From Lamellibrachia satsuma (lineage: Eukaryota > Annelida > Polychaeta > Sabellida > Siboglinidae), in contig BSQZ01000036.1 in NCBI GenBank assembly GCA_033239005.1, forward strand, positions 186,001 to 250,000: a DNA stretch of 64,000 bases, in the 5' to 3' direction. The notes under the pieces are model-generated. The model worked only from the letters and a program-made list of their open reading frames with translations, searched no databases and was not told where the DNA came from. Below, in pieces: positions 28,053 through 40,800 of the stretch. The first letter of the stretch is position 1. Each line of letters opens with the position of its first letter. The position numbers and the translations under genes are program-made.

Positions 28053-29785
28053 AACTACACAGCTTTAGTACGTATATATAGCTTTATGCCAAATCCCTCT
28101 TAATTAATTAAAGTCAAATGTTTCATCAGCACATGTATTTGTAAAATAATACTAATATTAATGCAAGATTGGACGACCGGGAGCAGTTTTGAAACGAGAC
28201 ACTGTGCGTTTTTTTAATCAATTGCTGAGCTAAACAATAATACTGCTCACTGGAATATACGGGACTCGCAAACGGGAACTTAACTTTAATTGGTTGAAGA
28301 CCCGTCGTCGCTAGACGGACAGGTAATGGCAGTAATTTCATTGAAACACTCTTTGAATTTCAGCGCGAGGGCGTCGTCTGTCAGGTTCCCAGAAAGACGT
28401 CGACTAAGACAGCACGTGGGACGAAGTACAACTGATTCGGCGCACATCCTTACAGTGTGTAGGGTATGTGTCAGAGGTAGCAGTAACACTATACCGCTGG
28501 CTCGCGAGGATGGTGGGCTCAACAATGACTGTCAGACCTGAAGTTGGGAACAACGCACATAAGATTGCCTCTATGAGACCCCGGTAGATGGCGACACTTC
28601 GTTACTGAATTTTTTTACCTGGCGGGACTGTCTTTGTCAACTACAGGCACGATATTATAACGCGATATAAGGCCTACTATCAGTCGCCCTGACTCAGAGG
28701 CTAGCACAAGTTACCTCTTGTGCGTGGTGTTTTACGTCCGATTTTTCGTTTGTTATCTGACAAAATGCAAATTTTCTAAATTCCGACCCATATAGCCATA
28801 GCTAAGCCTACACCACGCAGGTGTAATTTTTATAAAGCAAGTTGCCGACTAAACAGCCCCCATGCACATTAAATTACTTTAAGAGATTCAGAATCTCACA
28901 GGGGGGGGCAAGCATAGTCACTCATGCAACCATGTATCGGGGGTTCAGAAACTGAATGAAATACGAGCAGAAGAGACTCGAGGAGGTGGAGGAACACAAA
29001 AACAAACGTTATTGTGTTTGTAGACACATTTCCAATGCAAACACTGTCCACAATGGTATGCAATGGTATGCAATTGAAACCGAGAGATGACTTGACAAAA
29101 AGTAGGAGTATAATTTTATTTTAGTTGAAATAAAGATGTGCAGCATCAGTACATCAAGTTGAATGGTGAGTAGCGCCACTTGTGGGGAGTTTGGAAACTA
29201 GCAAGTTCCCGCTGACGCATGCAACAAGCAACTGTTAAGCAGGCCCGTCCTCGGGGGGGGGGGGGTTGGGAGGAGGGTCAAGGTTATACAATCAGCCTGG
29301 AATTTCTTGGGATAATTTCTGAAAACACAATTCTCTCAAAAAAGGGATTCTTTCTGCCGTACTCGATGTTCTTAAAAATAGGCGAGTCTTAAAATGTGTT
29401 TTTTAAACAACTCATAGCGCCGTACAAAATGTTCTAGAAAACAAGTGAGTCTTATGTTTTAAAAACAACATATGTTGTTAGTATTGATGTCAGCTGTCGT
29501 GACAGCAAATCATTTATTGATTACGTATCTGCGATAGAACAACAATACAATTAGAATACCCGAAAGGATTGCAACACAGAAAGTGCGCTTCGAATAGGGA
29601 TTACAACGTTATTGACGGCAGTGACAAGTGTCAAGGCGTGGTGCTGCTTAAGACGCTCCTATGCAAACACAGCAACATCGACGCGCCCGTGGACAACACT
29701 TGTCCATCATGGTTCGATGCCTACTTTCTCCAGCAGAAAATATGCATTTTTGTAGTTGTAGGGCCTACCATGACTGAGATGCGTA
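28053..29785. other. CpG-containing stretch without an assigned gene
   Basis: ORFs on both strands around 28286-28541 look compositionally coding-like but match nothing I know, and no splice structure could be built. A G13 homopolymer lies at about 29253-29265. Confidence 0.4.
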
Positions 29786-29788
29786 ACA

Positions 29789-30150
29789 CGACCAATTCGA
29801 GTAATGTGGAGGATAGATGAAGTTATGCCTATCGTGGACAAAAACGCCCATAATATAGAGTGCCCGCCCGGGCGCCTTGCTCCACATAATTCGGTCAATT
29901 TAGGCCCTATAGTCGAGGTTAGGCAGTGGGAAACGTTTTTATTTTGATAAGAGCTACACGTTTTTATTTAAGGCGTCATTGTTTACTAATAAATTAATTT
30001 GAACTGGAATTGGAAGGGGAATAAGAAGGTAAAGGGGAAGTCACTGGCGGCTAGACGAGGCAGTGGGGTATCGAGGGTGGTTCTCGCAAAGGGGGAGGCC
30101 AAAGAGGGCCACGCTTAGTTACCCATTAATTTACGACCAATTCGAGTAAT
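29789..30150 (+). mobile_element. Dispersed repeat copy B with flanking direct repeats
   Basis: The body (about 29817-30133) matches copy A over about 320 bp. It is flanked on both sides by CGACCAATTCGAGTAAT (29789-29805 and 30134-30150), a perfect 17-bp direct repeat that continues with one mismatch into TGGA. The flanks look like a target-site duplication, as left by LINE-driven retroposition. Confidence 0.75.
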
Positions 30151-30784
30151 ATGGAAGGCGTGTGTAAGATAGCATTTCGTATGCGTTTCAGCACACATTC
30201 GATATTTCTAGCACACACTGTGTGCTTGATGTAGTGTTCCTTTGAGACTTTGATCGCAGCTAAATAGGGACAAGTGCATTGTGTTGCGTTGACAGCCAAT
30301 GGAACAAAATAGGCGGAGAAAGAGACGATCCAAGACAGATACAAATAAAACAAAGGATGCATTATATATACAGCTACTTGTTGACCTTACAGAATGCAGA
30401 ATACTACCAAATAAGAAGTCACTGATTTCAACACAATTTCAGCTTCGATTATTTTGACTTTGCTATGAAAAGTTGATAGCGTTGAATTTGAAACATATTT
30501 AGTTTATGGCACTACGAACATATTTCTGTTCGGACCATGCAAACGACTGGAAGTTTCATATTGAGTTGTGACTAATTTATTAGGGAGTATATTAATTATT
30601 AATGACAATTAATATTTTTCGTCTTCCACTACCGCTTACGACTCCGTATTACATTATTAGTGCATGACATCGGGTGGTGTAGCCTTTGGTCGGGTCTATA
30701 TTAGGTTTGCCACTTTGAGTGTTTTGCGTCTGTTAAATCCGTTGTTAAATCTGGGTAACAATTACAGCGCCGACGTTGAACGTA

Positions 30785-30824
30785 GGCGCCATTTTTGAGT
30801 GACCACTTCCTGCGCATGTGCGCA
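30785..30824 (-). promoter_or_regulatory. Candidate core promoter, YY1 + ETS + NRF1 sites, facing left
   Basis: Within 40 bp lie a YY1-type site (AAAAATGGCGCC on the minus strand, 30785-30796), an ETS core (CACTTCCTG, 30804-30812) and an NRF1 palindrome-like site (TGCGCATGTGCGCA, 30811-30824). In animal housekeeping promoters YY1 sites of this orientation sit just after the start site on the sense strand, so transcription to the left is suggested. The downstream gene is not identified; an ATG inside the YY1 site opens a short frame (MAPTFNVGA). Confidence 0.45.
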
Positions 30825-30849
30825 ATAAAACAGTTTGAATCTGCATAGT

Positions 30850-31640
30850 TCGATGTCAATAACAGATTAGTAATATTATTTAAGCATACTATAAAGTGAA
30901 ATGGAATGGAAAAAACCTGTGATGGACTCCCTAACTACAGATAATTACACTCTTTAAACACCAGCGCAACAAAATCTCCAGGCACATTCTGCTTAATGGA
31001 TGGCGACTGCTTGACATACAGAAGAATGTTAGTTTCGGTGACCAGAATGTTCAACGTTCACCATCCAAGAATACAGCAGCCACAACTATTAAAATACTTT
31101 CTTTCCTTCAGTGTCTTTGGAAAAGGAAGTAATTTTAATATTAAACCCTGGATAGTCACTACTAATATCATCAGGGTTGTGTTCTCCATGTTTTCGTGTA
31201 GACCATTTCATGATTTTGAAATGAAAATTTTCAGACACCCTGTTTGGCTACCAGCAATGCACCAACTTGAAACATCCATCGAAAATAGTCTGTCAAACTA
31301 CACATCAACGTGCGTGAGATAGGAGCAATTGACTTGATGAACAAATTGACGAACTAGCTGGAGATATGAGAGGAGCCATAACATTACTTATTATGTTGCA
31401 GTGATAACTAAAATTAAACACGTACTAACAACTATTAGTTTTGCAATTATCACCATTCAAATCAAACATCTCATACAACTCTATTTATTTATCTAGAAAT
31501 TCCATAACACAACAACATACATTCTAAAATAGACAATAGGATATTCTTGTATATATGTTGGAATATACGTGTTTAGATAGTTCTACTGTTCAAAGATGCA
31601 ACATGTAAAATATACAGTCTGCAACCAGTGCAAACCATGA
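30850..31640. other. Spacer between candidate promoter and CPSF1 3' end
   Basis: A 108-codon plus-strand ORF (30996-31322) is unrecognised. No other feature is supported. Confidence 0.45.
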
Positions 31641-31651
31641 TTGCAGTGGTG

Positions 31652-31657
31652 TTTATT
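31652..31657 (-). terminator. CPSF1: CPSF1 polyadenylation signal AATAAA
   Basis: TTTATT on the plus strand reads AATAAA on the gene strand, about 110 bp past the stop. GT-rich sequence follows (GGTTTGCACTGGTTG on the gene strand), as expected for a downstream element, so cleavage is likely near 31630. Confidence 0.8.
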
Positions 31658-31766
31658 GAACACTGGGCAATTAACAGACAGCAGCCTGTTCACTTTTCTC
31701 TTATAAAAACGTGATTGTTGGTATCCGCAGAGTGCGCCAGCACAGACAGCTTGGTGGTAGGCATCC

Positions 31767-31814
31767 TCAGAAATGTGCAGTTGTTCTGTCCACTTCGATC
31801 AGATCGTCAACAAC
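31767..31814 (-). CDS. CPSF1: CPSF1 terminal exon with stop codon
   Basis: A 48-bp coding end reading [15 protein letters not shown] then TGA (31767-31769). It is recognisable by the DDL-E-DR-TAHF ending shared with vertebrate CPSF1. The acceptor AG at 31815-31816 follows a short pyrimidine tract. Confidence 0.95.
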   Translation of the reverse strand, partial: VVDDLIEVDRTTAHF

Positions 31815-34800
31815 CTGAAAGCAAAGATGGCTTTGTATTACATAAATATTACACAGCTGTGTGCAATCGTGCGTGCGTGCGTGCGTGTGTAAAGATTGTT
31901 ACCTAGGATGACATTACTATAGGACTATATTCTTGTATGCATGCCACTGATGTCATGCAATTTATGGCATGCATTATAGTAGTTTACACATTTAGAAATG
32001 TTAGCATTACAATGCTGCACTTATAACTATTATAAGTCAGACACCTACATAAACTCAATATCTCAGCTGCAAATAATGCAGGTACACAAAATGAAACACA
32101 TTGCCTCCGAATTATGTGTAAAGGAAATGTACAACAATTTTCATTACTTACCTAAACGACTGTTTAGGTAAGTAATGAAACTGAACTCTGAATTTATTAG
32201 CATTTATAACATCTTGGTTGGTTAAAAGAAATATCCGTACAAAATGTATTACTATTTTAAAAATATTTGCTTTTTAAAATAAAAAAATGCATGATTTGGC
32301 GATAATTAATTAAAATATGCTAGTTTAGCATGTTGTATAGTATAACATATATATAATATATATATGCACAACAAACACATATATACGTGCATAGAGACTG
32401 CTCAACTGCATTAGCAAAATGCTCAATAAATCTTGTGAAGTTTCAAAGGTGAAAGTTTTGAAGGTGAAAGTTTCAAAGGTGAAATATTATGTTTTTCATT
32501 GGGTGATTTGTTGGTCTGGCAAATTCCTGTTTCGTAACATTTCCGACAATAAATACATCACAACAATGAAGGTCAAATCATGATGCATAACATAGTTAAT
32601 TTAGAACATTATTTATAATGGTACAAAGTATAATTTCTTGTGTGTTTTCCGATGTCGGCCGACCTGTTCACAAGTGGTTCCAATCCTCTTGGCGAGGTCA
32701 TTCCTCTCAGTGAAGCTCAGGTGTAGGTACTTCCACAGCAGGTCCCCGTCCAGGATGTTGCGGTGGGGATTAGCAAGGGACCGGGTCTCCACGTGCACCA
32801 GTCTGAAACAAACCACAACAATGGGTGAGGGGAACACATCATGCTTAAAACTCCATCCTCAACTCATTTAGCGTATCGCCAATCTAGTTCGTCGATGTCT
32901 AACTATGTAGTGTGGGAATAGTCTAAGTAACATCTGCACTCGATTTAATAAAAAATGCAATTTTTTTCAAATAATCGAAAGAATTGACTTGTTGTTAGAT
33001 GTGGTAAGGCTTGAAACAGTGGATATCCAAAATGGTAAACGGATCAATGCCGATCATGGGCATAACTTCCATCCTTTCGCCAATCACATCACAAAGCTAC
33101 AAAATTTCACCAAGGTTGAAATTTACAGTGTTTCCATTCTCACTGTAATTAATGTTTGACCAAACATTAAGTAATTTAATAGTTTGTCTGATGATTTCAC
33201 AAAACTACATGTAAAAGTTGCACAAACGAGCTAGCATGCTGCAGTGGATACTAGGGAGGTTTGATTTTCGGCAAAATGAATTTGAAATGAAACTAGCAAA
33301 AAACCCAACTTAAGGAAGCACAGACAATAAGCATTACGTCCATAGAAATAAATATATAAATAAAAACAGTGCATTTAAAATTTATATTTGGTTGTTTTTT
33401 AACTGATAGGTTTTTATAATCATTTTAATAAAACATGTCTGCCAATCATTGTTGGATTGGGAACAATCCATGTTATCATGCTTAAATTGAATGTATGATT
33501 TTCATTGGTGAACTGAATGACTGTTTTATGGGACATCGTCACTGAGGTTAGGACAATGTGACACAGAATGTATTAGTATTTATTATATCTGGGTTATTTA
33601 AATAGTACCCATGCATAACGTGTTACAATTTTGATCTTTCATGTCTTAATATTTGAGAAAATACACAATTTGGTGCTGAAATTAAATATTCCAGTTTTAC
33701 GACATATATAGAGATTGCTATACAGCAGTAAAAGGCAGACTGATCGATCTCCACCTTTGAAGGTAAAATATAGTGTCTGTCTCACCTGTAGTCCTTTGGG
33801 TTGAGACCAGCTGCATGAGGAATGTGTGTATTCAGTGCGTTCTGTACCATCAGCAGTCGCCGGTACATCTTCTCTGTCACCGGCAAGAGGAAGCCAATGC
33901 TGCCATCTAGCGACGCTGAAATACAAAAACAAAGGTTACAATGCACAGTTGGAAATGCACTTTATGCCGGGACATGGATATAACACAATTTTTTTTTGGT
34001 AATTATTAGTTATTAATTTAATTCATTTTAATTAACTGTATTATTCTAATTATTAATTAATTCCAGTCCTTTTAATTAACTGTTTTATACTATTTATTAT
34101 TTCCAATAATTTTAATATTATCCTATTTATTTATTAATCTCAGTTATTATAATTAATAACCATGTAATAATGTTATTTGTTTTTACTTTAGTACAGCATC
34201 ACAGAATATCAATGATTAAATGTCATTTCTTGGGTACTGTAATTGTAATCAAGATTTTCAAACACTTAGTGGTGTCAATGACTAGAATTGCTAACATTAT
34301 GTTGTCTGTAACAATAACATACACTAGGTGGCACTACACACTCATTACTAGCAGATAGGTGGCGCTGTGCTGGTCACATCAGTGCTTCTCAATGCCTCAT
34401 CCTATCCATGAATTCAACTGATTCTGAGCTCATAACTTAATAGTTTCACAGTTTGTTTTAAATATCAATCGCTACTGACAGAAATGGAATATTAACAATT
34501 TGTGTAAGTAAACTGTAAGTAAAAGTAAACTGACACCAACAAGGGCAAATAAACTATTTGTCACTGATAGTATTTTGGTGGATTCCCTGGTGGCATCTCT
34601 GACCACTGACCTTGCAAGAAACGCAAGAAACTTCCAAATTTCCACAATTATTAGGAAAATGTAGGAAATTAATGAAGATATAGGAAAATATAGGAATTGC
34701 GATTAAAATATAGGAAAACAAAGGAATGCTGGGCACCCTGCACTTACCAAAGTATGTGACATGTCGCTTCTCAATGGCACCAGTCGCCCGTTTTTCTGTT

Positions 34801-37800
34801 GATGGATCGGACAACTTACAACGCACACGGAAGAAAGTCGTCACATGACTGCTGGTATTTATGTCGGCTCTTCTCAGTAACCGCGTACCTCCGTGGCTTT
34901 CCCGAACTGCAGAAAATCATTTCGGAAAATACAATACAGCCAGTTGCTGGACCAAAGCTAGAGTAAGTCAACCACGATATGAACTGCAGTAGCAGGCATT
35001 TGTCACTACCTTATTTATGTCAAGAAATCACAGTGGAATGTTTTTGCTTATTTGGATGCACATACATATATTGATTTCATGTTGCTCTATATGCAGTATA
35101 TTAACAAAATACACACATTAAAATATCAACTTAGTTCTGGCAATGCAAGTAGAGTTCAGAGTAAATGGCCATCAGAATGGAAATGAAGCCAAAGAACAAT
35201 GTAACGTGTGCATGCCTTCGGGCTGATGTGTAAATCAACATAACATAACATAAGTGTGTATACCTTCAGGCTGATGTGTAAATCAACATAACATAACATA
35301 AGTGTGTATACCTTCAGGCTGATATGTGTAAATCAACATAACATAAGTGTGCATACCTTCAGGCTGATATGTGTAAATCAACATAACATAAGTGTGTATA
35401 CCTTCAGGCTGATATGTATAAATCAACATAACATAAGTGTGTATACCTTCAAGCTGATGTTTAAATCAACATAACATAACCTTCAGGCTGATACGTGTAA
35501 ATCAACATAACATAACATAAGTGTGTATACCTTCAGGCTGCTATGTGTAAATCAACATAACATAGCATAAGTATGCATACCTTCAGGCTGATATGAGTAA
35601 ATCAACATAACATAACATAAGTGTGCATACTATCAGTATGATATGAGTAAATCAACATAACATAACATAAGTGTACATACCTTCAGGTTGATATGTGTAA
35701 ATCAACATAACATAACATAAGTGTGCATACCTTCAGGTTGATATGTGTAAATCAACATAACATAACATAAGTGTGCATACCTTCAGGCTGATACATGTAA
35801 ATCAACATAACATGCATAAATGTGTATACCTTCAGGCTGATACATGTAAATCAACATTACATAACATAAGTGTGCATACCTTCAGGCTGATACATGTGAA
35901 TCAACATAACATAACATAAATGTGTATACCTTCAGGCTGATACGTGTAAATCAACATAACATAAGTGTGCATACCTTCAGGCTGATATGTGTAAATCAAC
36001 AAGTTGCGTAGTCTGTCCGACACTACAGAGAAGACACCATACAAATTAGTTCAGTATTTATTTGTTAACACAATAATTAATCTCTTTGAATAAATAAATC
36101 ACTCATGAACCATGTATTGTTTAACATAATGATAATAAAAAATTATTTGAACAAATGAATAATCATCTTTACTGTATTGATATATTGGTAAGTCAACCAG
36201 CAGTCTTAGGAATACAGTTCTTAATTTTCCTTAGTAGCTTCCTATTTATTTGTAAGGGATGGTGTCAGAAATTTGCAAAGTCCAAAAACCGTATATAATA
36301 TTTAGTATTGGTTCACACTACTCCCCCATCACCCAATATGTGTGTGGGACATCAGATAATATACGCATATTCACTAAGCATGCAATAAGATGTGTGACCA
36401 CCCCTAAATCCCACAGAGAAAATGACCAAGCTTGGTGGTGTTTTGGAGTATTTTGATGAGAAGCTTACCAAGGAAGCAGAGGTGGTTGTTGTCGACCATG
36501 AAGGCGCAACTGTAGACCTCAAGAGCTCGCACGTCCTGTAGCATACAACATGTACCATCTATCACAGTACGTAAACAGTGCTTTACAGGGTTATGTTATC
36601 TGTATCACTATGACGAGCACTTTCTTGTAGTATTATTACGTGGTCATCTTTACATATATTTTACAGCTGAAACCCTGCTGCTGGTGATTTTCTAATGAAT
36701 CTTTGGTTTCAGATAGCAGAGAGTATTTTGCTTGGGCAGAAAATTCACAATTATGTGCAACTGGTTATATATAACATGGTGTTGCGAATTTAACTTGGCA
36801 TTTATGTTGTAAAATGGTTCTAAAATGTTGTCACATGCAAGAATTCATTCATACTGTCTGTAGACGTACCCGGCTGACAAGAGAGAGAACCTTCATGTCC
36901 TGTTGGTACCGCAGCACTGAGATGCTCTTACAGAGGTCAGCAACTAGTATCAGGTTCTTGATGGTGATGATAGAATGGATATAGATCTGAGTGTCGATAA
37001 AGGCAACACCACTGAGGTCTTCGTTCTTCAGCTGCCAGATGTAGATCTACACACACAGTCAGCCACACGTGAACACAACAGCACCACTATTATTATATTT
37101 ATGATATCAAATAATAATTTTGTTTATATTTTACAGAACATGTTATCTTGTTATATATGTATGTCATTACTAAGTTTGTTTCAGTCACGTATCTTGTTTA
37201 GAAATATATGTAAATATGGACTACCAGTATGTGACAAAGCATCTCCAGTTTCTTTCATGTCAGTAATCTTTCATGCCAATTTGTCAAGTCAGTCTTCAGT
37301 TAGGCAAATCATCACTATCTCAGCTGGCAGTCTGATTAATTGTTGCCTGTTGCAAAGTTCAATCAAAACACTATCCAAATATGCAAAAAAAGGGACGTTT
37401 ACAGAAAAGAGCTTTATTTTGCAGTAGTTACTCACATGTCTTTATTTTGTTATGCATCCCTGGCCGAGCCAGTTACTGACATGACCCACCTTTTGACCAA
37501 TAGCGGTAACCAGGAAGCCATGAACATGGTCGAGTGCTGTAATGGGTCCCTTTTGTTCCTTGTCGTATTCAACCTGAAATAATCATAACTTTTGTTTATA
37601 AAGCGCAATATATCCGGAATATAAATTCTATTCTGTGCATAAAACGAAGGGCAAAGCCAGCAGCCACTCGTTCGTCTATTGTTTATTGACTAAACCATCA
37701 GAGCAATTATAAAGTAGGTTTGACAAACACGAGGAGTACATCACACAAAATAAGCGTTAGGAAATAGATTGGGGCGGTGACTGTAGCGAAACACCCCCAA

Positions 37801-40800
37801 AAGACAGGCCGATTTCCCCTTGGTGACAGAAAATCGAGGTCCATGACCGACCGCCTTATATACGAAACTGCAGGACACATAATAAACGAGGCACAACTGT
37901 ATATTAAATGTTAATAAACAATGTAATAAAACAAAAATAAGAAATTCAAAACTGGTCATGTATAAAGCATTATGAAATGAAGAGAACCTCATCTGATACA
38001 AAGGTCCACATAACACGGACACTGTTGGCAAAACAATAACAAACCAACAGGGCTCATATAAAGAGACGATATTCCTACTTAGGGATAATCTAATAGGTCA
38101 TTAAACCCCCCTCCCTCACCAGTGACAATGCTGTCCAAATGTGTTGTCTGATTCATCAATTGTGGAAACATATCAACATTGATGGAAATTAAAATTTTTT
38201 TAAGAGGACAGGAATAAATGGATGCACGGTGTAACTGGATTTTTATCCCCAAAAATGTGACAAATGAATGTTAGGTCACTTACCAATCATTGAGATTTTT
38301 TATTTTCCCATAAACCTTTCATCCATATTACAAATGTGACAAAGTGATAATCAATCTAAGCTTATCCACAGGTTGATGGGTGCTGGTACACAAATGTCAT
38401 GTGACGTTTTAATTAATTCTTCAGCTTGTGCATGTAACAGTGTGATACCAGTTTTTATTGCACTTTATTACACACATTCAGGGACGGAACACGAGTTAAA
38501 CAAGAGGTGTAATTAAGTCTTCATCCACCTACCTTCATCTTGTTCTTGGTGAGAGGCTGGCCAGGCTCAGGGACAACTTCAATGATGTCAAAGATAATAA
38601 TCTGCAGGTAAAGAGGTGACATACATATTGTATCAAATATACACCAAATACAGCTACCCTAAAATACTTGTACACTGAACAGTGTGCAACATAAAGTTGA
38701 AAATATTAAGGCCCAACCAGCAGTTCAAGCTTTCACAGCACCTCAAATCCAGTTATTGGGGATAGCTTTACTACTGCAATAGCCATATTACCATTGCAGT
38801 ACTATTGCGATAGTTTTATAACTATTGTGATAGTATTGGAATAACGAATACCCAGGAAGACAGTCACAAACCATAATTGATGAGTGGTGATATCACAAGG
38901 CCTTGGAGGCCGTTTATTCAAAATCCACGAGTGACTCTGGTCAACGATAGCCAGCTATCATTACTATTGATAATTCTGTGTACTGGACATAACTATTGAT
39001 AGTTAAATTTTTTATCGATAGTACTGCAACGTCACATCGACTGATGTGATGCATCGATAGTAACTGGAGGTATCATTACACCCCTAGTAAGTGAGGAGAT
39101 GGGATACTCACCCTCCCCCGCGAGGTCACATCCTCGTTGTAATTGCAGCTGGTTCCCACGGCGATGAACCCCTTGAGTCCACTGACTGTGCCCTCAGACG
39201 TCAGGTTAACATTCTTCACACAGCTTACATGCTCAAAGTCGTCCAACTCAAACCTGGGGTGGAGGCGGGACGCACATACAATGTCAGGTCCTTAAAGGAC
39301 CTTCCTCAGTCACATATTTTCACTCATCTCGTTTCTGCATCATTTCATGAAAAAAAAACCTATCCAGTATCCACCTGTTTGTACAAATCTATTAGTTTTG
39401 GTGAAATCATCAGATAAACTAGTAGAATATTGTTGACCAGATCCGGTCAAAATTTGGCTAAAAATATAAGATGATTCAGATATATATACTATAACAAGGC
39501 TATTCACACTTTTGCAAGTTGCCCGATCTAACGATTAAAATAAATTCTTTCAATGATTTAAACAAAACTACACTTTTATTAAACCATCTGTGCATATTAC
39601 TTAAACTATTCAACAGGCAACAGGCTAAATCAACTGAAGGAGTTTCAAGCCAGCGAACTACATCATAAAGCAGATGCTATTGACAATCAAGACAATTTCA
39701 ATGAGGCAAAACTGCACTTAAATTTATTAATGCCATGTTGCAACACTGGCACCATATTAAAATATATTCATATCGGTTACTTGGACATTTTAATTGATAA
39801 TTATTTTCTACTGGCTACAGATTAAAACTAACTTTGCCGGTACTTGATGAAATCAGAATTTGCTGACTTGACTATGATTCAAAACGTACATATTATGTGG
39901 AGCCACGTACATAACAATGGGAAATATGTGGTGCCATGTGGTGCTATGTACATAACAATGGGAAAGATGTGGTGCCACGTGGTGCTATGTACATAACAAT
40001 GGGAAAGAAGGCATGACAGCACCACAATGAAAAAGCTGAAAATTTCACATGTACAAAAAACTAATTCAACCTTTCTTTAATAATTTCAGTGTGCAAATGT
40101 TGGCCTAACATTATTTTTTTGGATATATAGGAATTCAGAAGTAAAAACATAGGAATATAAAAAATATATATAGAGCAGTATCTCAGGTGGTGCCATCTAC
40201 CTAGATATTAGGTGGAGCCACGTACATAACAATGGGAAAGATGTGGTGCCATACTTTGTTATGTACATAACAATGGGAAAGATGTGGTGCCATGTGGTGC
40301 TATGTACATAACAATGGGAAAGATGTGGTGCCATGTGGTGCTATGTACATAACAATGGGAAAGATGTGGTGCCACGTGGTGCTATGTACATAACAATGGG
40401 AAAGAAGGCATGACAGCACCACAATGAAAAAGATGTACAGAAAACTAATTTAATCTTTCTTTCCTAATTTCATTGTGCCAATGTCGGCATAACATTTATT
40501 TATTGGATATATAGGAATTCAGATGTAAAAACATAGTAATATTTAGCGGTATTGTTATGTACAATTAAAATATAGGAAATATAGGTGGGCACTCTGTAAT
40601 TTATCTTTTCAAGATCAGTCGAATGTTTCCAAGACAAAACAGGTGAAAGAACAGACCTTGTGTTTGGCACAGGTTCCCAACTGACGGGAGAGAACAGCTG
40701 GATGCTGAACTTGTCGATGGTTGGGTAGATGTATCGTTCGTCTGTAGCAGACAATACACAACGCTGTCAATCAGTCATCTGACACATGTCTGTCAAAGCT

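Noticed and set aside
27726..28103. Pro-Ala-Arg repeat protein
   Set aside because: Translation of (CCCG)n, a tetranucleotide with no stops in any frame.
30996..31322. 108-codon plus-strand ORF between the candidate promoter and CPSF1
   Set aside because: No recognisable protein, and the promoter motifs point the other way.
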